DNA from: OCS116 cluster bacterium AG-390-I16
GTDB taxonomy: Bacteria; Pseudomonadota; Alphaproteobacteria; MED-G09
Direction of reading: 5' to 3'
NCBI GenBank assembly: GCA_003279705.1
Contig: QCGZ01000008.1
Location: forward strand, 1-44,043
DNA length: 44,043 bases
The position numbers were made by a program, and so were the translations under genes. Under the pieces are notes generated by a model. It was not told the DNA's origin. It saw only the letters and a list, made by a program, of their open reading frames with translations, and searched no databases. Shown here piece by piece: positions 25,688-35,774 of this stretch. How positions within the stretch are numbered: position 1 is the first letter of the stretch; each line of letters starts with the position of its first letter.

Positions 25688-27709
25688 ATGAAATCAATTA
25701 TATATATAATTTTATTTTTTAATATCGTATTTGGTTCAATTAATTCCTCTGCTGAGGATTTAGTGTCCGGAATAAATCCTAATGAGTTTAATTATTTAGT
25801 TAGACCTCAAGACAGCCTTTATGATCACGTTAACAGCGAGTGGTTGAATAACACTCCTATTCCCGATGACCAAGTTGGGTGGGGCTCATACATGACCTTA
25901 AGAGAGGAGTCTTATTCTAATCAAGATATGTTAATTAAAAAAATTATCGAAAGAATAGAAAAAAATAATTCATTTATTTCCGATGAAGAGTTAAAAATTG
26001 CTAATTTATATAAGAGTTTCATTGATAGGGATAAAGTCAACAAACTGGGTTACGAACCAATATTGCCTGAGTTGGAAGTAATTTCTGATATATCAGATGT
26101 TACAGATTTATGGCAGTATTTTTCAAGGTCTATTAAGTCTGGTTCATCTATACCGTTAAGAATATTTATTTACGACGACTTAAAAGATCCCCTTAATTAT
26201 ACAATTTATTTTGATCAAAGTGGTCTTGGACTTCCAGACAGGGATTATTATTTGGAAGAAAATTATACGGAGATTCGTAACGCGTATATTTCTCATATAG
26301 AAAATTTATTAAAGCTAGCTTCTATAAAAAATCCTAGGCAAAAAGCTTTAAGTGCTTTTGAAATAGAGAATGAATTAGCAAAAGTGCAGCTATCCAGACT
26401 AGAAATGCGTGACCCAGAGAGGATTTATAATCCTTATAAAAAGGATCGGTTATATGATTTAGGTGGTAATTATTGGAATGAATGGTTAGGTGAGCTTGGA
26501 TTAGAAAATCAAAATAAGTTTATCGTTGAGTCTCCAGAATATATTACTGCATTAACTAACCTAATGAATGAAACTCCTATTAATAAATGGAAGGACTACT
26601 TAATAGTGCGTTTAGTGAAGGGATCAGCGGGATCGCTATCGGATGATTTTATTAGGGAGTCATTTGAATTTTCGAAGATTTTAACTGGTAGAGAAAAATT
26701 ACCTGATCTATGGAAGAGAGCAGTAGGCCTTGTAAATGGTATTATGGGGGATGCATTGGGAAAAATTTATGTAAGTGAATTTTTTCCTCCTGAATATAAA
26801 GATAAGATGGAAATTCTTGTAGATAATTTATTAGAGTCTTACAGGATTGGGATACAAGAATTAGAGTGGATGTCCGATGAGACCAAGAAAAGAGCTCTCG
26901 AAAAACTTTCTAAGATGAGAGTAAAAATTGGATACCCCGAGGTTTGGGATGATTATGAAGGCTTAGAGATTAACCCAGATGATCTTTATGGTAATTTAAA
27001 TAATTCTGCCATTTTTGGTTATAAAAAAGCTTTAGAAAGATTGAACGGTCCGGTTGACAGACGAGAATGGTCTATGTCTCCGCAAACTGTGAATGCTTAT
27101 TTTAGCCCAACCAAAAATGAAATTGTTTTTCCGGCAGCTTATTTGCAACCACCAAATTTTAATCCTAAGGCAGATGATGCAGTAAATTATGGCGCTATAG
27201 GCGTTACAATTGGACATGAAATAAGCCATGCATTTGATGATAAGGGTTCGCAATTTGATGGAGATGGTAATTTAAGAAATTGGTGGACAAAGGAAGACAG
27301 AGATAATTTTGATAAAAGAACCGCGCTATTAGCAAATCAATACTCCCAATATGAGGTATTGCCTGGTAGAAAATTAAATGGTGAACTTACTCTTGGAGAA
27401 AATATTGCTGACTTGGGAGGTGCAAAAGCTGCTTTCAGGGCATATAAGATTTCCTTAAAAGGAGAACCTTCTCCAATTATTGATAATTATACAGGTGAAC
27501 AAAGATTTTTTATAGGAACAGCTCAGTCAGATAGAGTTAAATTTAGAGATGAGATTTACGAGATGAGAGTAGCTACTAGTGTTCATTCACCATCAAGGTT
27601 TAGAGTAGATGGTGTTATAATCAATATGAAGGAATTTCATAAAGCTTTTTCCACTGAAAAAGGCGATAAACTCTATAAATCTGATAATGATATTATACTT
27701 ATTTGGTAG
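25688..27709 (+). CDS. M13-family (neprilysin/PepO-like) zinc metallopeptidase
   Basis: Secreted or periplasmic zinc oligopeptidase of family M13. About 673 residues with a signal peptide (IIYIILFFNIVFGSINSSAE). Peptidase_M13_N motifs: QDSLYDHVNSEWLNNTPIP and GLGLPDRDYYLE. Catalytic part: NAYFSPTKNEIVFPAAYLQPP, zinc motif HEISH at residues 510-514 in GVTIGHEISHAFDDKGSQFDGDGN, and the third ligand in LGENIADLGG. The ATG at 25688 is used because AAGGA lies 7 nt upstream; the open frame extends to 25667 inside the SDR gene. The C-terminus ends ...ILIW, without the Cys of the CxxW end seen in animal neprilysins. Confidence 0.95.
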   Translation: MKSIIYIILFFNIVFGSINSSAEDLVSGINPNEFNYLVRPQDSLYDHVNSEWLNNTPIPDDQVGWGSYMTLREESYSNQDMLIKKIIERIEKNNSFISDEELKIANLYKSFIDRDKVNKLGYEPILPELEVISDISDVTDLWQYFSRSIKSGSSIPLRIFIYDDLKDPLNYTIYFDQSGLGLPDRDYYLEENYTEIRNAYISHIENLLKLASIKNPRQKALSAFEIENELAKVQLSRLEMRDPERIYNPYKKDRLYDLGGNYWNEWLGELGLENQNKFIVESPEYITALTNLMNETPINKWKDYLIVRLVKGSAGSLSDDFIRESFEFSKILTGREKLPDLWKRAVGLVNGIMGDALGKIYVSEFFPPEYKDKMEILVDNLLESYRIGIQELEWMSDETKKRALEKLSKMRVKIGYPEVWDDYEGLEINPDDLYGNLNNSAIFGYKKALERLNGPVDRREWSMSPQTVNAYFSPTKNEIVFPAAYLQPPNFNPKADDAVNYGAIGVTIGHEISHAFDDKGSQFDGDGNLRNWWTKEDRDNFDKRTALLANQYSQYEVLPGRKLNGELTLGENIADLGGAKAAFRAYKISLKGEPSPIIDNYTGEQRFFIGTAQSDRVKFRDEIYEMRVATSVHSPSRFRVDGVIINMKEFHKAFSTEKGDKLYKSDNDIILIW

Positions 27710-27779
27710 CAGGTGATTTTCTATTTAGAGTTTGAATTTGTATGTTGAAAACATTTCCGACAAATAGTACATATTTATA

Positions 27780-28064
27780 ATGAATTCAACATTTCTTCTA
27801 ATTGATGCTATTTTAGATCTTTATTCATGGGTAATTATTATTGCAGTTATCTTAAGCTGGCTGTCATCATTGAATATCATCAATAACTCAAATCAAATAG
27901 TTAGAATGTTTCATGAAACTGCATGGAGGTTAACCGATCCAGTTTTCAGAAAAATTAGATCTTTTCTACCTAATTTTGGTGGACTGGATATATCACCCAT
28001 AATAGCACTTTTAATAATTTATTTTTTAAGATCTCTACTAAGAGAGTATTGGCCTATGGTGTAA
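27780..28064 (+). CDS. YggT-family membrane protein
   Basis: A 94-residue inner-membrane protein with two hydrophobic segments (about 15-35 and 70-88). Family pattern: ILDLYSWVIIIAVILSWL, then RMFHETAWRLTDPVFRKIRSFLPNFGGLDISPIIALLIIYFLR. YggT proteins have been linked to osmotic or K+ stress and to division proteins in some bacteria; no enzymatic role is known. It lies 6 nt before folD on the same strand, suggesting co-transcription. Confidence 0.92.
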   Translation: MNSTFLLIDAILDLYSWVIIIAVILSWLSSLNIINNSNQIVRMFHETAWRLTDPVFRKIRSFLPNFGGLDISPIIALLIIYFLRSLLREYWPMV

Positions 28065-28070
28065 TAAGAT

Positions 28071-28970
28071 ATGGCAAATTCTATTATAGATGGAAAGGAT
28101 TATGCTTCTCGTCTTAGAGAGAAATTGAAGATTGCTGTAAATGATTTAAGAGAAAAGTATAAGATAAAGCCTGGTTTAGCAGTTGTATTGGTTGGTAATG
28201 ATCCAGCCAGTGAAATATATGTAAAAAACAAAGGTATACAAACAAAAGAAGCTGGAATGAATTCTTTTGAATATCGTTTACCAGAGAGTACTTCTGAAGA
28301 TGATCTTTTAGCAAAGGTTGAGGAACTAAACTCCGACAAATCTGTTAATGGTATTTTAGTTCAGTTTCCTGTCCCAAAACATATGGAACAACAAAAGATA
28401 ATTGAAAGAATACTTCCTTCGAAAGATGTTGATGGCCTTCACCCTGTAAATTCTGGTTATTTAGCTAGTGGCCTTAAAGGTTTGGTACCTTGTACTCCGC
28501 AGGGGGCATCTTTATTAATTAAAGACTCATTACCCTCATTATCCGGGTTACATGCTGTAATTGTTGGTAGATCAAATTTAGTCGGAAAACCAATTGCACA
28601 ATTACTACTTAAAGAAAATTGTACAGTAACAATTTGTCACTCCAAAACAAAAAACTTAAAGGAAGTATGTTTATCAGCAGATATTTTAGTTGCAGCTGTC
28701 GGTATACCTGAGATGGTTAAGGGAGATTGGGTTAAAGATGGAGCAGTTGTTATAGATGTAGGTATAAATAGATTACCAGCGCCTGAAAAGGGAGAAGGTA
28801 AAACCAAGCTAGTTGGTGATGTAGATTTTGATGGAGCTAGAAAGAAATCTTCTGCCATTACACCAGTACCAGGTGGAGTGGGTCCAATGACTATTGCGTG
28901 TCTTTTATTAAATACATTGATAGCAACTTGCTCTCAAAATAATATCGATTTTTCTGAGTTTGAGCTTTAG
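28071..28970 (+). CDS. folD: Methylenetetrahydrofolate dehydrogenase / cyclohydrolase
   Basis: Bifunctional enzyme that interconverts 5,10-methylene-THF and 10-formyl-THF. 299 residues. Motifs: [22 protein letters not shown] (catalytic Lys in YVKNKG), [83 protein letters not shown] and [17 protein letters not shown]. Product 10-formyl-THF is used by purH in this window. The stop shares a TTAG tetranucleotide with the stop of the converging argG. Confidence 0.98.
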   Translation: MANSIIDGKDYASRLREKLKIAVNDLREKYKIKPGLAVVLVGNDPASEIYVKNKGIQTKEAGMNSFEYRLPESTSEDDLLAKVEELNSDKSVNGILVQFPVPKHMEQQKIIERILPSKDVDGLHPVNSGYLASGLKGLVPCTPQGASLLIKDSLPSLSGLHAVIVGRSNLVGKPIAQLLLKENCTVTICHSKTKNLKEVCLSADILVAAVGIPEMVKGDWVKDGAVVIDVGINRLPAPEKGEGKTKLVGDVDFDGARKKSSAITPVPGGVGPMTIACLLLNTLIATCSQNNIDFSEFEL

Positions 28971-30175
28971 TCTTTATTAGAAAGCCTAAGTCTTAGGGCA
29001 TTAATTTTAATAAAGCCTTCAGCATCAGCTTGATCATAAACACTATCCTCTTCAAAGGTTACATGTTCAAGAGAATAAAGTGATTGTTTTGAAGATCTAC
29101 CAACTACGACCGCACTACCTTTATATATTTTAATTCTAACGTCACCTGAAACATTTTTTTGGCTTTGATCAATTAATTTTTGTAGCATTCTTCTCTCTGA
29201 GGAGAACCAATAACCATTATAAATTAATTCAGCGTATTTTGGCATTATTTCATCTTTGAGATGACAGGCCTCTCTATCAAGAGTTATCTGTTCGATACCT
29301 CTATGAGCTTCAAGCAAAATTGTTCCACCAGGAGTTTCATAAATTCCTCTGGACTTCATCCCAACGCTTCTGTTCTCAACGAAATCTAATCTACCAACTC
29401 CATTTTCTCCGCCAATTCTATTAAGTTCAGTCAAAATTTCAGCTGGTGATAGTTTTTTTCCATCAATTGAAATTGGATCACCCTCAAAGAAACCTATTTT
29501 AATATATGTTGGTTTGTCAGGAGCTTTCTCAGGAGCGATAGTTCTTTGATAAACATCTTCTGGACATTCTACGGATGGGTCTTCAAGTAATTTTCCTTCT
29601 GAAGAAGTATGTAATAAATTCGCATCAACCGAAAAAGGGGCTTCTCCCCTTTTATCTTTCATAATTGTTATTTGATGCTTTTCAGCAAAATCTATTAGTT
29701 TTGTCCTTGAGTTTAAATCCCACTCTCTCCAAGGTGCGATCACTTTAATATTTGAATCTAATCCGTAATAAGCTAACTCAAATCTAACCTGATCATTGCC
29801 TTTGCCTGTCGCACCATGACAAACGGCATCAGCTCCAACTTCATGTGCAATTTCTATTTGTCTCTTTGCAATCAGGGGTCTAGCAATGGCAGTACCAAGA
29901 AGGTATTTCCCTTCATACAATGTATTTGCTCTAAACATAGGAAATACATAATTTTTAACAAAATCTTCCCTTAGATCTTCTATGAATATTTCTTTAATAC
30001 CATGTGATTTAGCCTTTTCTTTTGCATCATCAAGCTCTGAGCCCTGACCAAGATCAGCTGTAAAGGTAACAACCTCGCATTCATATTTCTCTTCAAGCCA
30101 TTTTAAAATGACGGAAGTATCAAGACCTCCTGAATAGGCCAAAACAACTTTGTTTATTTTTTTGTCCTTACTCAT
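28967..30175 (-). CDS. argG: Argininosuccinate synthase
   Basis: Joins citrulline and aspartate with ATP in arginine synthesis. 402 residues. ATP-binding P-loop motif [18 protein letters not shown] at the N-terminus, then [55 protein letters not shown] and [22 protein letters not shown]-like stretch (seen as [19 protein letters not shown]). Complete and of family length. Its stop overlaps folD by 4 bp; rlmN lies 20 nt upstream on the same strand. Confidence 0.98.
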   Translation of the reverse strand: MSKDKKINKVVLAYSGGLDTSVILKWLEEKYECEVVTFTADLGQGSELDDAKEKAKSHGIKEIFIEDLREDFVKNYVFPMFRANTLYEGKYLLGTAIARPLIAKRQIEIAHEVGADAVCHGATGKGNDQVRFELAYYGLDSNIKVIAPWREWDLNSRTKLIDFAEKHQITIMKDKRGEAPFSVDANLLHTSSEGKLLEDPSVECPEDVYQRTIAPEKAPDKPTYIKIGFFEGDPISIDGKKLSPAEILTELNRIGGENGVGRLDFVENRSVGMKSRGIYETPGGTILLEAHRGIEQITLDREACHLKDEIMPKYAELIYNGYWFSSERRMLQKLIDQSQKNVSGDVRIKIYKGSAVVVGRSSKQSLYSLEHVTFEEDSVYDQADAEGFIKINALRLRLSNKD

Positions 30176-30195
30176 CTTCCATTCTCCGGATTAAA

Positions 30196-31338
30196 CTATA
30201 GCCGTCCTATACGCTTACTCTCAATTTTTGCAAGTTCTTTTTTATACTTTTCAGAGGCCCTTACTTTTTTTGTATCACTTTTTAATTGACCACATGCAGC
30301 AGAAATATCCTCTCCCCTTGGTGTTCTAATAGGACTTGCATAACCGCCTCTGTTAACAATATCACCAAATTTTTCTATTTGTTCCCAGTCAGAGCATTCA
30401 TATGAAGACCCCGGCCAAGAGTTAAATGGTATCAAATTAATTTTTGCTGGTATACCAGAAATTAATTTCACAAGATCTCTTGCCTCAGCCTCAGAGTCAT
30501 TAACACCTTTTAACATAACATATTCAAAAGTTATTCTTTTTGAATTTGATAATCCTGGATAATTTCTACATGCCTCAAGTAATTCTTCAATTGGATATTT
30601 TTTATTTATAGGAACTATCTCATTTCTAAGATCATTATTTGTAGCATGCAGTGAGATTGCAAGCATTGATCCAATTTCATCACCTGCCATTTTTATTTTA
30701 GGAACTATTCCTGATGTTGAAAGAGTTATTTTTCTTTTTGAGATAGAAAGACCAGCATCATCAGACATAGTAAGAATTCCATCTCTAACACTTTCAAAAT
30801 TATATAATGGTTCACCCATACCCATCATAACAATATTTGTTATTTGCCTTGGCTCCTCTTCCCATTCACCAAGAGAGTCTTTTGCGATTACTATTTGCGA
30901 TACAATTTCTTGAGAAGTTAAGTTTCTTACCAACCTTTGTGTGCCTGTATGACAGAAAGTACAGTTAAGGGTACAACCAACCTGGCTCGAAACACATAAA
31001 GTTCCTCTTTCATCATCAGGAATAAAAACTGTTTCAACTTCAGAACCATCATTAAATTTCAATAACCACTTTTTTGTTCCATCCTTTGATATTTGTTCAT
31101 CAGAAATTAGAGGTCTTTCAAGATTATGATATTCTTTTAACTCTTCTCTTAAACCAAGGGAAAGGGTTGTCATTTCATCAATTGAATTAATGCCTTTATT
31201 ATAAACCCAGCCCCATATTTGATTAACCCTCATATTTAATTGTTGATCAGGTATATCGAACTTTCTAAGTGATTCTTTGATTTCTTTTCTGGTAAGGCCA
31301 ACTAAACTTACCTCTTTATTTTTGGTATCTTCAGTCAT
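30196..31338 (-). CDS. rlmN: Dual-specificity 23S rRNA/tRNA adenine-C2 methyltransferase RlmN
   Basis: Radical-SAM enzyme that methylates A2503 of 23S rRNA and A37 of some tRNAs. About 380 residues from the ATG at 31338. The iron-sulfur CxxxCxxC is seen in [14 protein letters not shown]. Other motifs: [92 protein letters not shown] and the late [15 protein letters not shown] with the methyl-carrying Cys. The frame is open to 31401, but those 21 residues lie inside the upstream SPOUT gene, so the start overlapping it by 8 nt is preferred. Confidence 0.96.
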   Translation of the reverse strand: MTEDTKNKEVSLVGLTRKEIKESLRKFDIPDQQLNMRVNQIWGWVYNKGINSIDEMTTLSLGLREELKEYHNLERPLISDEQISKDGTKKWLLKFNDGSEVETVFIPDDERGTLCVSSQVGCTLNCTFCHTGTQRLVRNLTSQEIVSQIVIAKDSLGEWEEEPRQITNIVMMGMGEPLYNFESVRDGILTMSDDAGLSISKRKITLSTSGIVPKIKMAGDEIGSMLAISLHATNNDLRNEIVPINKKYPIEELLEACRNYPGLSNSKRITFEYVMLKGVNDSEAEARDLVKLISGIPAKINLIPFNSWPGSSYECSDWEQIEKFGDIVNRGGYASPIRTPRGEDISAACGQLKSDTKKVRASEKYKKELAKIESKRIGRL

Positions 31339-31813
31339 TTTTTTGCTCAACTTCGGTTTGAGGCCTTTGTGCAAACTTCCCCAAGGACCTAATTCGATCA
31401 TACATCACGATTGAACCAGCAATCTGAACATTTATACAAAACTTTGTGGGAATTTTTATAGTATAGTCACATTTTTTTATCATTTCTTTAGATAAAGAAC
31501 CCATTTCTGGTCCTAGAACATAGGCTGCTTGTTTTGGATGATGGAAAGAAGGTAATTCAATAGCATCATCTATTAATTCAACACCAACTAATTTACATTT
31601 ATTTGGTAAAACCATATCTTCACAATTATCCCAGTCGTACCAAGGTAAATGATTGGGGGCTTTTGATGTATCTGATTTGCCATCTTTGACCGAATAATGT
31701 GCTGAAACGGTAAATACAAACTGAGCACCAAAGGCATGAGCCGATCTCACAAGATTACCCATATTCATAGGCTTTGAAATTCCCTCTGCTCCAAATCCAA
31801 AATAGCCGCGCAT
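31331..31813 (-). CDS. TrmH/SpoU-family RNA 2'-O-methyltransferase
   Basis: 160-residue SPOUT-fold RNA methyltransferase. SpoU motif 1 is [15 protein letters not shown], motif 2 [13 protein letters not shown] and motif 3 [20 protein letters not shown], which together build the SAM-binding trefoil knot. There is no extra N-terminal RNA-binding domain, so its size is closer to TrmL-like enzymes, but the target nucleotide cannot be assigned. AAGGA lies 5 nt before the ATG at 31813. Its stop overlaps the rlmN start by 8 nt, so both modification enzymes are made together. Confidence 0.9.
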   Translation of the reverse strand: MRGYFGFGAEGISKPMNMGNLVRSAHAFGAQFVFTVSAHYSVKDGKSDTSKAPNHLPWYDWDNCEDMVLPNKCKLVGVELIDDAIELPSFHHPKQAAYVLGPEMGSLSKEMIKKCDYTIKIPTKFCINVQIAGSIVMYDRIRSLGKFAQRPQTEVEQKND

Positions 31814-31918
31814 TTTATTCCTTTAAAAAATTATACCTAAAGATCTAACATTTTTAATATCTTGGCGTATAGTTTTTTTCAGTTTAAAGATAGTAAACTA
31901 ATTTTTTTGGAGATACCA

Positions 31919-32923
31919 ATGAAAGCCCTTTTATGTAAAGAATTTGGACCACCTGAAACATTATCTTATGAAGAAGTTGCCGATCCAGTAATAAGCCCTG
32001 GAAAAGTAATAGTAGATATTTATTCTGCCTCAGTAAATTTTCCAGATGTTTTAATTATCGAAGATAAGTATCAGTTTAAGCCATCATTACCTTTTTCTCC
32101 TGGCGGAGAAGCTTCAGGAATAATCTCAGAGATTGGTGAGGATGTTGAAGGCTTTGATATTGGTGATAGGGTAATTGTATCGTCGGGATGGGGATCTTTT
32201 GCAGAAAAAATATCTGTTGACCAAGGATCATTAACCCGAATTCCAGAAAGTATGGATTTTGATACCGCAGCATCCTTTTTGATGACATATGGTACGTCGC
32301 ATCATGCCTTAAAAGATAGGGCTAAGTTAAAAAAAGATGAAAGCATGTTAGTCTTGGGAGCAGCCGGTGGAGTTGGCCTAGCAGCTGTTGAAATTGGTAA
32401 AGCTATGGGGGCTCGTATCATTGCTGCAGCATCATCAGAAGAAAAAGTAAATATTTGCCGAGATCATGGTGCTGATGAGGGTTTAGTTTATAAAGCCGGA
32501 GATCTTGATAGGGATGATCAAAAAGCTCTTTCAAATCAGATTAAAGATATGACAGATGGAAAAGGTGTTGATGTAATTTATGACCCAGTTGGTGCTGATT
32601 ATGCTGAGCCAACCTTAAGAGCAATTGCTTGGGAAGGACGATATTTAGTTGTTGGTTTTGCTGCTGGCTATATACCAAAAATACCACTCAACTTAACCTT
32701 ATTAAAGGGATGCCAAATCGTTGGTGTTTTTTGGGGGGCCTTTAAGTCTTTATTCCCTAATGAGCATAATGATAATGTTAATGATCTTTTAAAGATGTAC
32801 GAAGATGGTTTTTTAAAACCCCATATTTCTGAAGTTTATGATTTAGAAGACGGGGCTAAAGCTATAAGAGATTTAGCGGATAGAAAAGCAAAAGGAAAGG
32901 TTGTCGTTAGGGTTCGTAGTTAA
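31919..32923 (+). CDS. MDR-superfamily NADPH:quinone oxidoreductase-like protein
   Basis: 334-residue zinc-free medium-chain reductase. N-terminus MKALLCKEFGPPETLSYEEV, substrate-domain NFPDVLIIEDKYQFKPSLPFSPGGEASG, hinge GSFAEKISV, and cofactor site LVLGAAGGVGLAAVEIGKAMGARIIAAASSEEKV, followed by GVDVIYDPVGADYAEPTLR and GRYLVVGFAAG. No structural or catalytic zinc Cys set is present, consistent with quinone reductase or enoyl reductase-type members. The ATG at 31919 is chosen because GGAG is 7 nt upstream; the frame also opens from a TTG at 31862. The next gene begins within its stop codon. Confidence 0.9.
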   Translation: MKALLCKEFGPPETLSYEEVADPVISPGKVIVDIYSASVNFPDVLIIEDKYQFKPSLPFSPGGEASGIISEIGEDVEGFDIGDRVIVSSGWGSFAEKISVDQGSLTRIPESMDFDTAASFLMTYGTSHHALKDRAKLKKDESMLVLGAAGGVGLAAVEIGKAMGARIIAAASSEEKVNICRDHGADEGLVYKAGDLDRDDQKALSNQIKDMTDGKGVDVIYDPVGADYAEPTLRAIAWEGRYLVVGFAAGYIPKIPLNLTLLKGCQIVGVFWGAFKSLFPNEHNDNVNDLLKMYEDGFLKPHISEVYDLEDGAKAIRDLADRKAKGKVVVRVRS

Positions 32924-33840
32924 TGCTTGATAGAATAAGAGACTTTATCTCAAGTCTATCAAATAATCTTCAAGGTGCTTTTTGGCTTTTTATGTCAGTT
33001 TTTGCATTTACTTCGATGGCTGCATTGGCAAAATATCTAGGCAATGATTTTCATGCATTTCAAATTTCTTTTTTTAGAGCTTCATTTAGTTTAATAGTAA
33101 TCTTACCTTTTTTAATCAAGGCAGGCCTTTCCCAAGGTGGTATCAAGACAAAGGTTCCCCTTTTACAAATTGCCAGAGGTACAATTAGCGCTCTTGGTAT
33201 AATGATGGGTTTTTATGCAATAGTTAATATGCCTCTAGCTGATGCTCAAGCGATAAGATTTTCTAGTTCACTTTTTGTTGTTCCCTTAGCTGCAATTTTT
33301 TTAAATGAAAAAGTTGGATTAAAAAGAACTATTGCTGCCCTAATTGGTTTTTTAGGTGTCATAATTATGCTTAATCCATCAGGGAATTATAACGTAGCAG
33401 CATTATCAGCACTTGGCGCAGCCATTGCTTTTGCAGGAGCAGCAATTTTCGTTAAAGTTGTCTCGAAGTATGATCAGCCAATAACTTTAATGTTTTATTC
33501 AAATGTAGTGAGCATACCAATAATGATTATCCCAGCAATTTTAGTTTGGGTTACTCCTAATTTTGATCAACTAGTCTTAATTTTATTAATGGCGATTTGC
33601 GCGTCAATAGCTCATAATTTTTTTATACGCGCATATGCCATTGGCGAGGCATCAGTTATTGCACCTATTGATTATGTAAGATTATTAGCTAGTGCAGCGG
33701 TTGATTTTTTAATTTTTGGAATAATATTTGGTATTAACACTTTAATTGGCTCTTCGATTATTATTTTATCTACATTGTATATTGTGAGGAGAGAGGCTAA
33801 AATTCAAAAAAGTAAAAAACAAGAATTCGAACAAATTTAA
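32923..33840 (+). CDS. EamA-type drug/metabolite transporter
   Basis: 305-residue inner-membrane protein with about ten hydrophobic segments arranged as two EamA repeats (residues ~15-145 and ~160-290). Recognisable stretches: AFWLFMSVFAFTSMAALAKYLG, FQISFFRASFSLIVILPFLI, ADAQAIRFSSSLFVVPLAAIFLNEKVG, and in the second half HNFFIRAYAIGEASVIAPIDYVRLL. DMT transporters export a wide range of small molecules; the substrate is unknown. The ATG overlaps the upstream oxidoreductase stop by one nucleotide (TAATG). Confidence 0.92.
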   Translation: MLDRIRDFISSLSNNLQGAFWLFMSVFAFTSMAALAKYLGNDFHAFQISFFRASFSLIVILPFLIKAGLSQGGIKTKVPLLQIARGTISALGIMMGFYAIVNMPLADAQAIRFSSSLFVVPLAAIFLNEKVGLKRTIAALIGFLGVIIMLNPSGNYNVAALSALGAAIAFAGAAIFVKVVSKYDQPITLMFYSNVVSIPIMIIPAILVWVTPNFDQLVLILLMAICASIAHNFFIRAYAIGEASVIAPIDYVRLLASAAVDFLIFGIIFGINTLIGSSIIILSTLYIVRREAKIQKSKKQEFEQI

Positions 33841-33855
33841 ACTAAAGGAAAGAAA

Positions 33856-34641
33856 ATGAAATTAGATGAAAATATTAGCGCTGTTATTACTGGTGGGGCA
33901 TCTGGTCTTGGTGAAGCAACAGCACGTGAATTATCAAAATTTGGTGTCAAATGTGCACTTTTTGATCTTAATGCAGAAAAGGGCGAAGCTGTTGCGTCAG
34001 AAATAGGCGGTTTATTTTGTGAAGCTAATGTTACAAATGACGAAAGTGTTGTTGCAGCATTTGAGAAGGCTAGAAGTGAAATAGGCCAAGAGAGAATACT
34101 AATCAACTGTGCTGGTATAGGCATCGCAGTTAAAACTGCTGCGAGAGACAGAAAGACTGGTGACATTGTTCCCCATCCTTTAGATCCATTTAATACAGTT
34201 ATCCAAATAAATTTAATAGGCTCTTTTAGGTGTATTGCTTATTCATCGGCGGGAATGATGACATTAGATCCAATAACAGATGATGGTGGAAGGGGTGCTG
34301 TAGTTAATACTGCTTCTGTTGCCGCTGAAGATGGTCAAATTGGACAAGCCGCTTATTCAGCTTCAAAAGGTGGAATTGTTGGGATGACACTTCCAGTTGC
34401 AAGAGATCTATCTAGAGAAGGAATTAGAGTAAATACTATTCTTCCTGGACTTTTTGATACTCCATTATTTGCTGGTGCCCCAGATGAATTGAAACAGTCA
34501 TTGGGCGCTCAAATACCATTTCCTTCCAGATTAGGTTTTCCAAAAGAGTATGGGGAATTAGCCAGACATATTTGTGAAAATGAAATGCTTAATGGTGAGA
34601 GTATTAGGCTCGATGGCGCAATAAGGATGGCCCCTAAATAG
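33856..34641 (+). CDS. HSD10-like short-chain dehydrogenase
   Basis: 261-residue SDR resembling 3-hydroxyacyl-CoA dehydrogenase type 2 (HSD17B10), which works in isoleucine and fatty-acid breakdown. Cofactor site ITGGASGLGEATARELSKFG, acidic CALFDLN after beta-2 (NAD preference), NCAGIGIA, catalytic Ser in VVNTASVAAEDGQIG, Tyr-x3-Lys in AAYSASKGG, then NTILPGLFDTPLFAG. The segment DRKTGDIVPHPLDPFNTVIQINL and the GQIGQAAYSASKGG environment are typical of that subgroup. AAAGGAAAG precedes the ATG. Its stop abuts the stop of the converging pterin dehydratase. Confidence 0.9.
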   Translation: MKLDENISAVITGGASGLGEATARELSKFGVKCALFDLNAEKGEAVASEIGGLFCEANVTNDESVVAAFEKARSEIGQERILINCAGIGIAVKTAARDRKTGDIVPHPLDPFNTVIQINLIGSFRCIAYSSAGMMTLDPITDDGGRGAVVNTASVAAEDGQIGQAAYSASKGGIVGMTLPVARDLSREGIRVNTILPGLFDTPLFAGAPDELKQSLGAQIPFPSRLGFPKEYGELARHICENEMLNGESIRLDGAIRMAPK

Positions 34642-34935
34642 TCAATACTTTGAGGTTTTATTCATTATATTTGCTAGGTCAATGTCAAGTTGAGTAATGC
34701 CACCTGCATCATGAGTTGTTAATTTTACTTGTACTTTATTGTAAACGTTAAACCACTCAGGGTGGTGATCCATTTTTTCGGCAACAAATGCTATTTTTGT
34801 CATCCAGGAAAAGGCTGATTGAAAATCTTTGAAAATAAAATCTTTTTCAATTGAGTCTTTTCCTCTAGTTTTTTTCCATCCATTAAGCTTTTTTAGACTC
34901 TCGTTTCTTTGTTTTACTGATATTTTTTTAGCCAT
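34642..34935 (-). CDS. phhB: 4a-hydroxytetrahydrobiopterin dehydratase (PCD/PhhB-like)
   Basis: 97-residue pterin-4a-carbinolamine dehydratase, which recycles the pterin cofactor of aromatic amino acid hydroxylases. Active-site signature [28 protein letters not shown] contains the two catalytic His residues and the downstream His. N-terminal part [13 protein letters not shown] and [20 protein letters not shown] match the family. No phenylalanine hydroxylase gene is in the window, so it may instead serve another pterin pathway such as molybdopterin or folate side reactions. Confidence 0.93.
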   Translation of the reverse strand: MAKKISVKQRNESLKKLNGWKKTRGKDSIEKDFIFKDFQSAFSWMTKIAFVAEKMDHHPEWFNVYNKVQVKLTTHDAGGITQLDIDLANIMNKTSKY

Positions 34936-35043
34936 TTATGATTACCTTTCAATAATATAATAATTTTATATTTGGGCTTGAATAAAATCATTGTTATAAC
35001 AATATAATTATTATTCAATATAACGAATTATACGGAGTTTAAA

Positions 35044-35763
35044 ATGAACAATTTTAATAATGCGCAATCAAGTATAGCAAATTTAAGCCAAGCTCAGATT
35101 GATGAAGGCTTAAGATCGCATATGCTTCGCGTATATAATTATATGTCTGCAGCCCTAGCCTTAACGGGAATAGTTGCATGGTTTTCAGCTACATCTGGTT
35201 TATATGTAGCAATAGCAAATACAATGTTAATTTATGTTGTTATGTTTGCTCCATTAGGTGTTGTTTTTTATTTTGCTTCAAAAATTAACTCAATGTCTGC
35301 CTCTAAAGCACAGTCAGTGTTTTGGGTTTTTGCAGGATTAATGGGATTATCTTTGTCTTATATTTTTCTGGCTTATACAGGAACAGCTGTCTTTCAAGCA
35401 TTTTTTGTAACCGCTGGTGCATTTGCTAGCCTAAGTTTATGGGGATATACAACAAAAAAAGATCTCTCAGCAATGGGAGCTTTTTTAATAATGGGCCTTT
35501 TTGGTTTAATTATTGCTTCTGTTATAAATCTTTTTGTTGGAAGTGGTCAGATGTCATTCATAATAAGTATTTTGGGTGTTCTAATTTTTGCTGGATTAAC
35601 CGCATGGGATACACAGAAAATTAAAAGAGATTGGTTAAATAGAGTTCAATACAGTGGCGCTGAAGCAGCTGAAAAGTCGGCGATTATGGGTTCCTTAACA
35701 CTTTATTTAGATTTTATTAACTTATTCCTTTTCATTCTTCAGTTTATGGGAAGAAGAGATTAA
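35044..35763 (+). CDS. Bax inhibitor-1/YccA-family membrane protein
   Basis: 239-residue inner-membrane protein with about seven hydrophobic segments after a soluble N-terminus (about 1-25). Family motifs: LRSHMLRVYNYMSAALALTGI, AQSVFWVFAGLMGLSLSYIFLAYTG, LWGYTTKKDLSAMGAFLIMGLFG and FAGLTAWDTQKIKRDWL, then GALTLYLDFINLFLFILQ-like end (seen as GSLTLYLDFINLFLFIL). Some members act as Ca2+ or H+ leak channels or interact with FtsH; the role here is not known. GGAG lies upstream of the ATG (ACGGAGTTTAAAATG). Confidence 0.94.
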   Translation: MNNFNNAQSSIANLSQAQIDEGLRSHMLRVYNYMSAALALTGIVAWFSATSGLYVAIANTMLIYVVMFAPLGVVFYFASKINSMSASKAQSVFWVFAGLMGLSLSYIFLAYTGTAVFQAFFVTAGAFASLSLWGYTTKKDLSAMGAFLIMGLFGLIIASVINLFVGSGQMSFIISILGVLIFAGLTAWDTQKIKRDWLNRVQYSGAEAAEKSAIMGSLTLYLDFINLFLFILQFMGRRD

Positions 35764-35774
35764 AAGAGTCTATA

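Noticed and set aside
31339-31401. N-terminal extension of rlmN to 31401.
   Set aside because: The extra 21 residues are encoded within the SPOUT methyltransferase gene and do not resemble RlmN; the ATG at 31338 gives the usual length.
33837-34166. A 109-codon - strand frame opposite the HSD10-like SDR.
   Set aside because: The SDR on the + strand has all catalytic motifs and a Shine-Dalgarno; the opposite frame is a codon-bias shadow.
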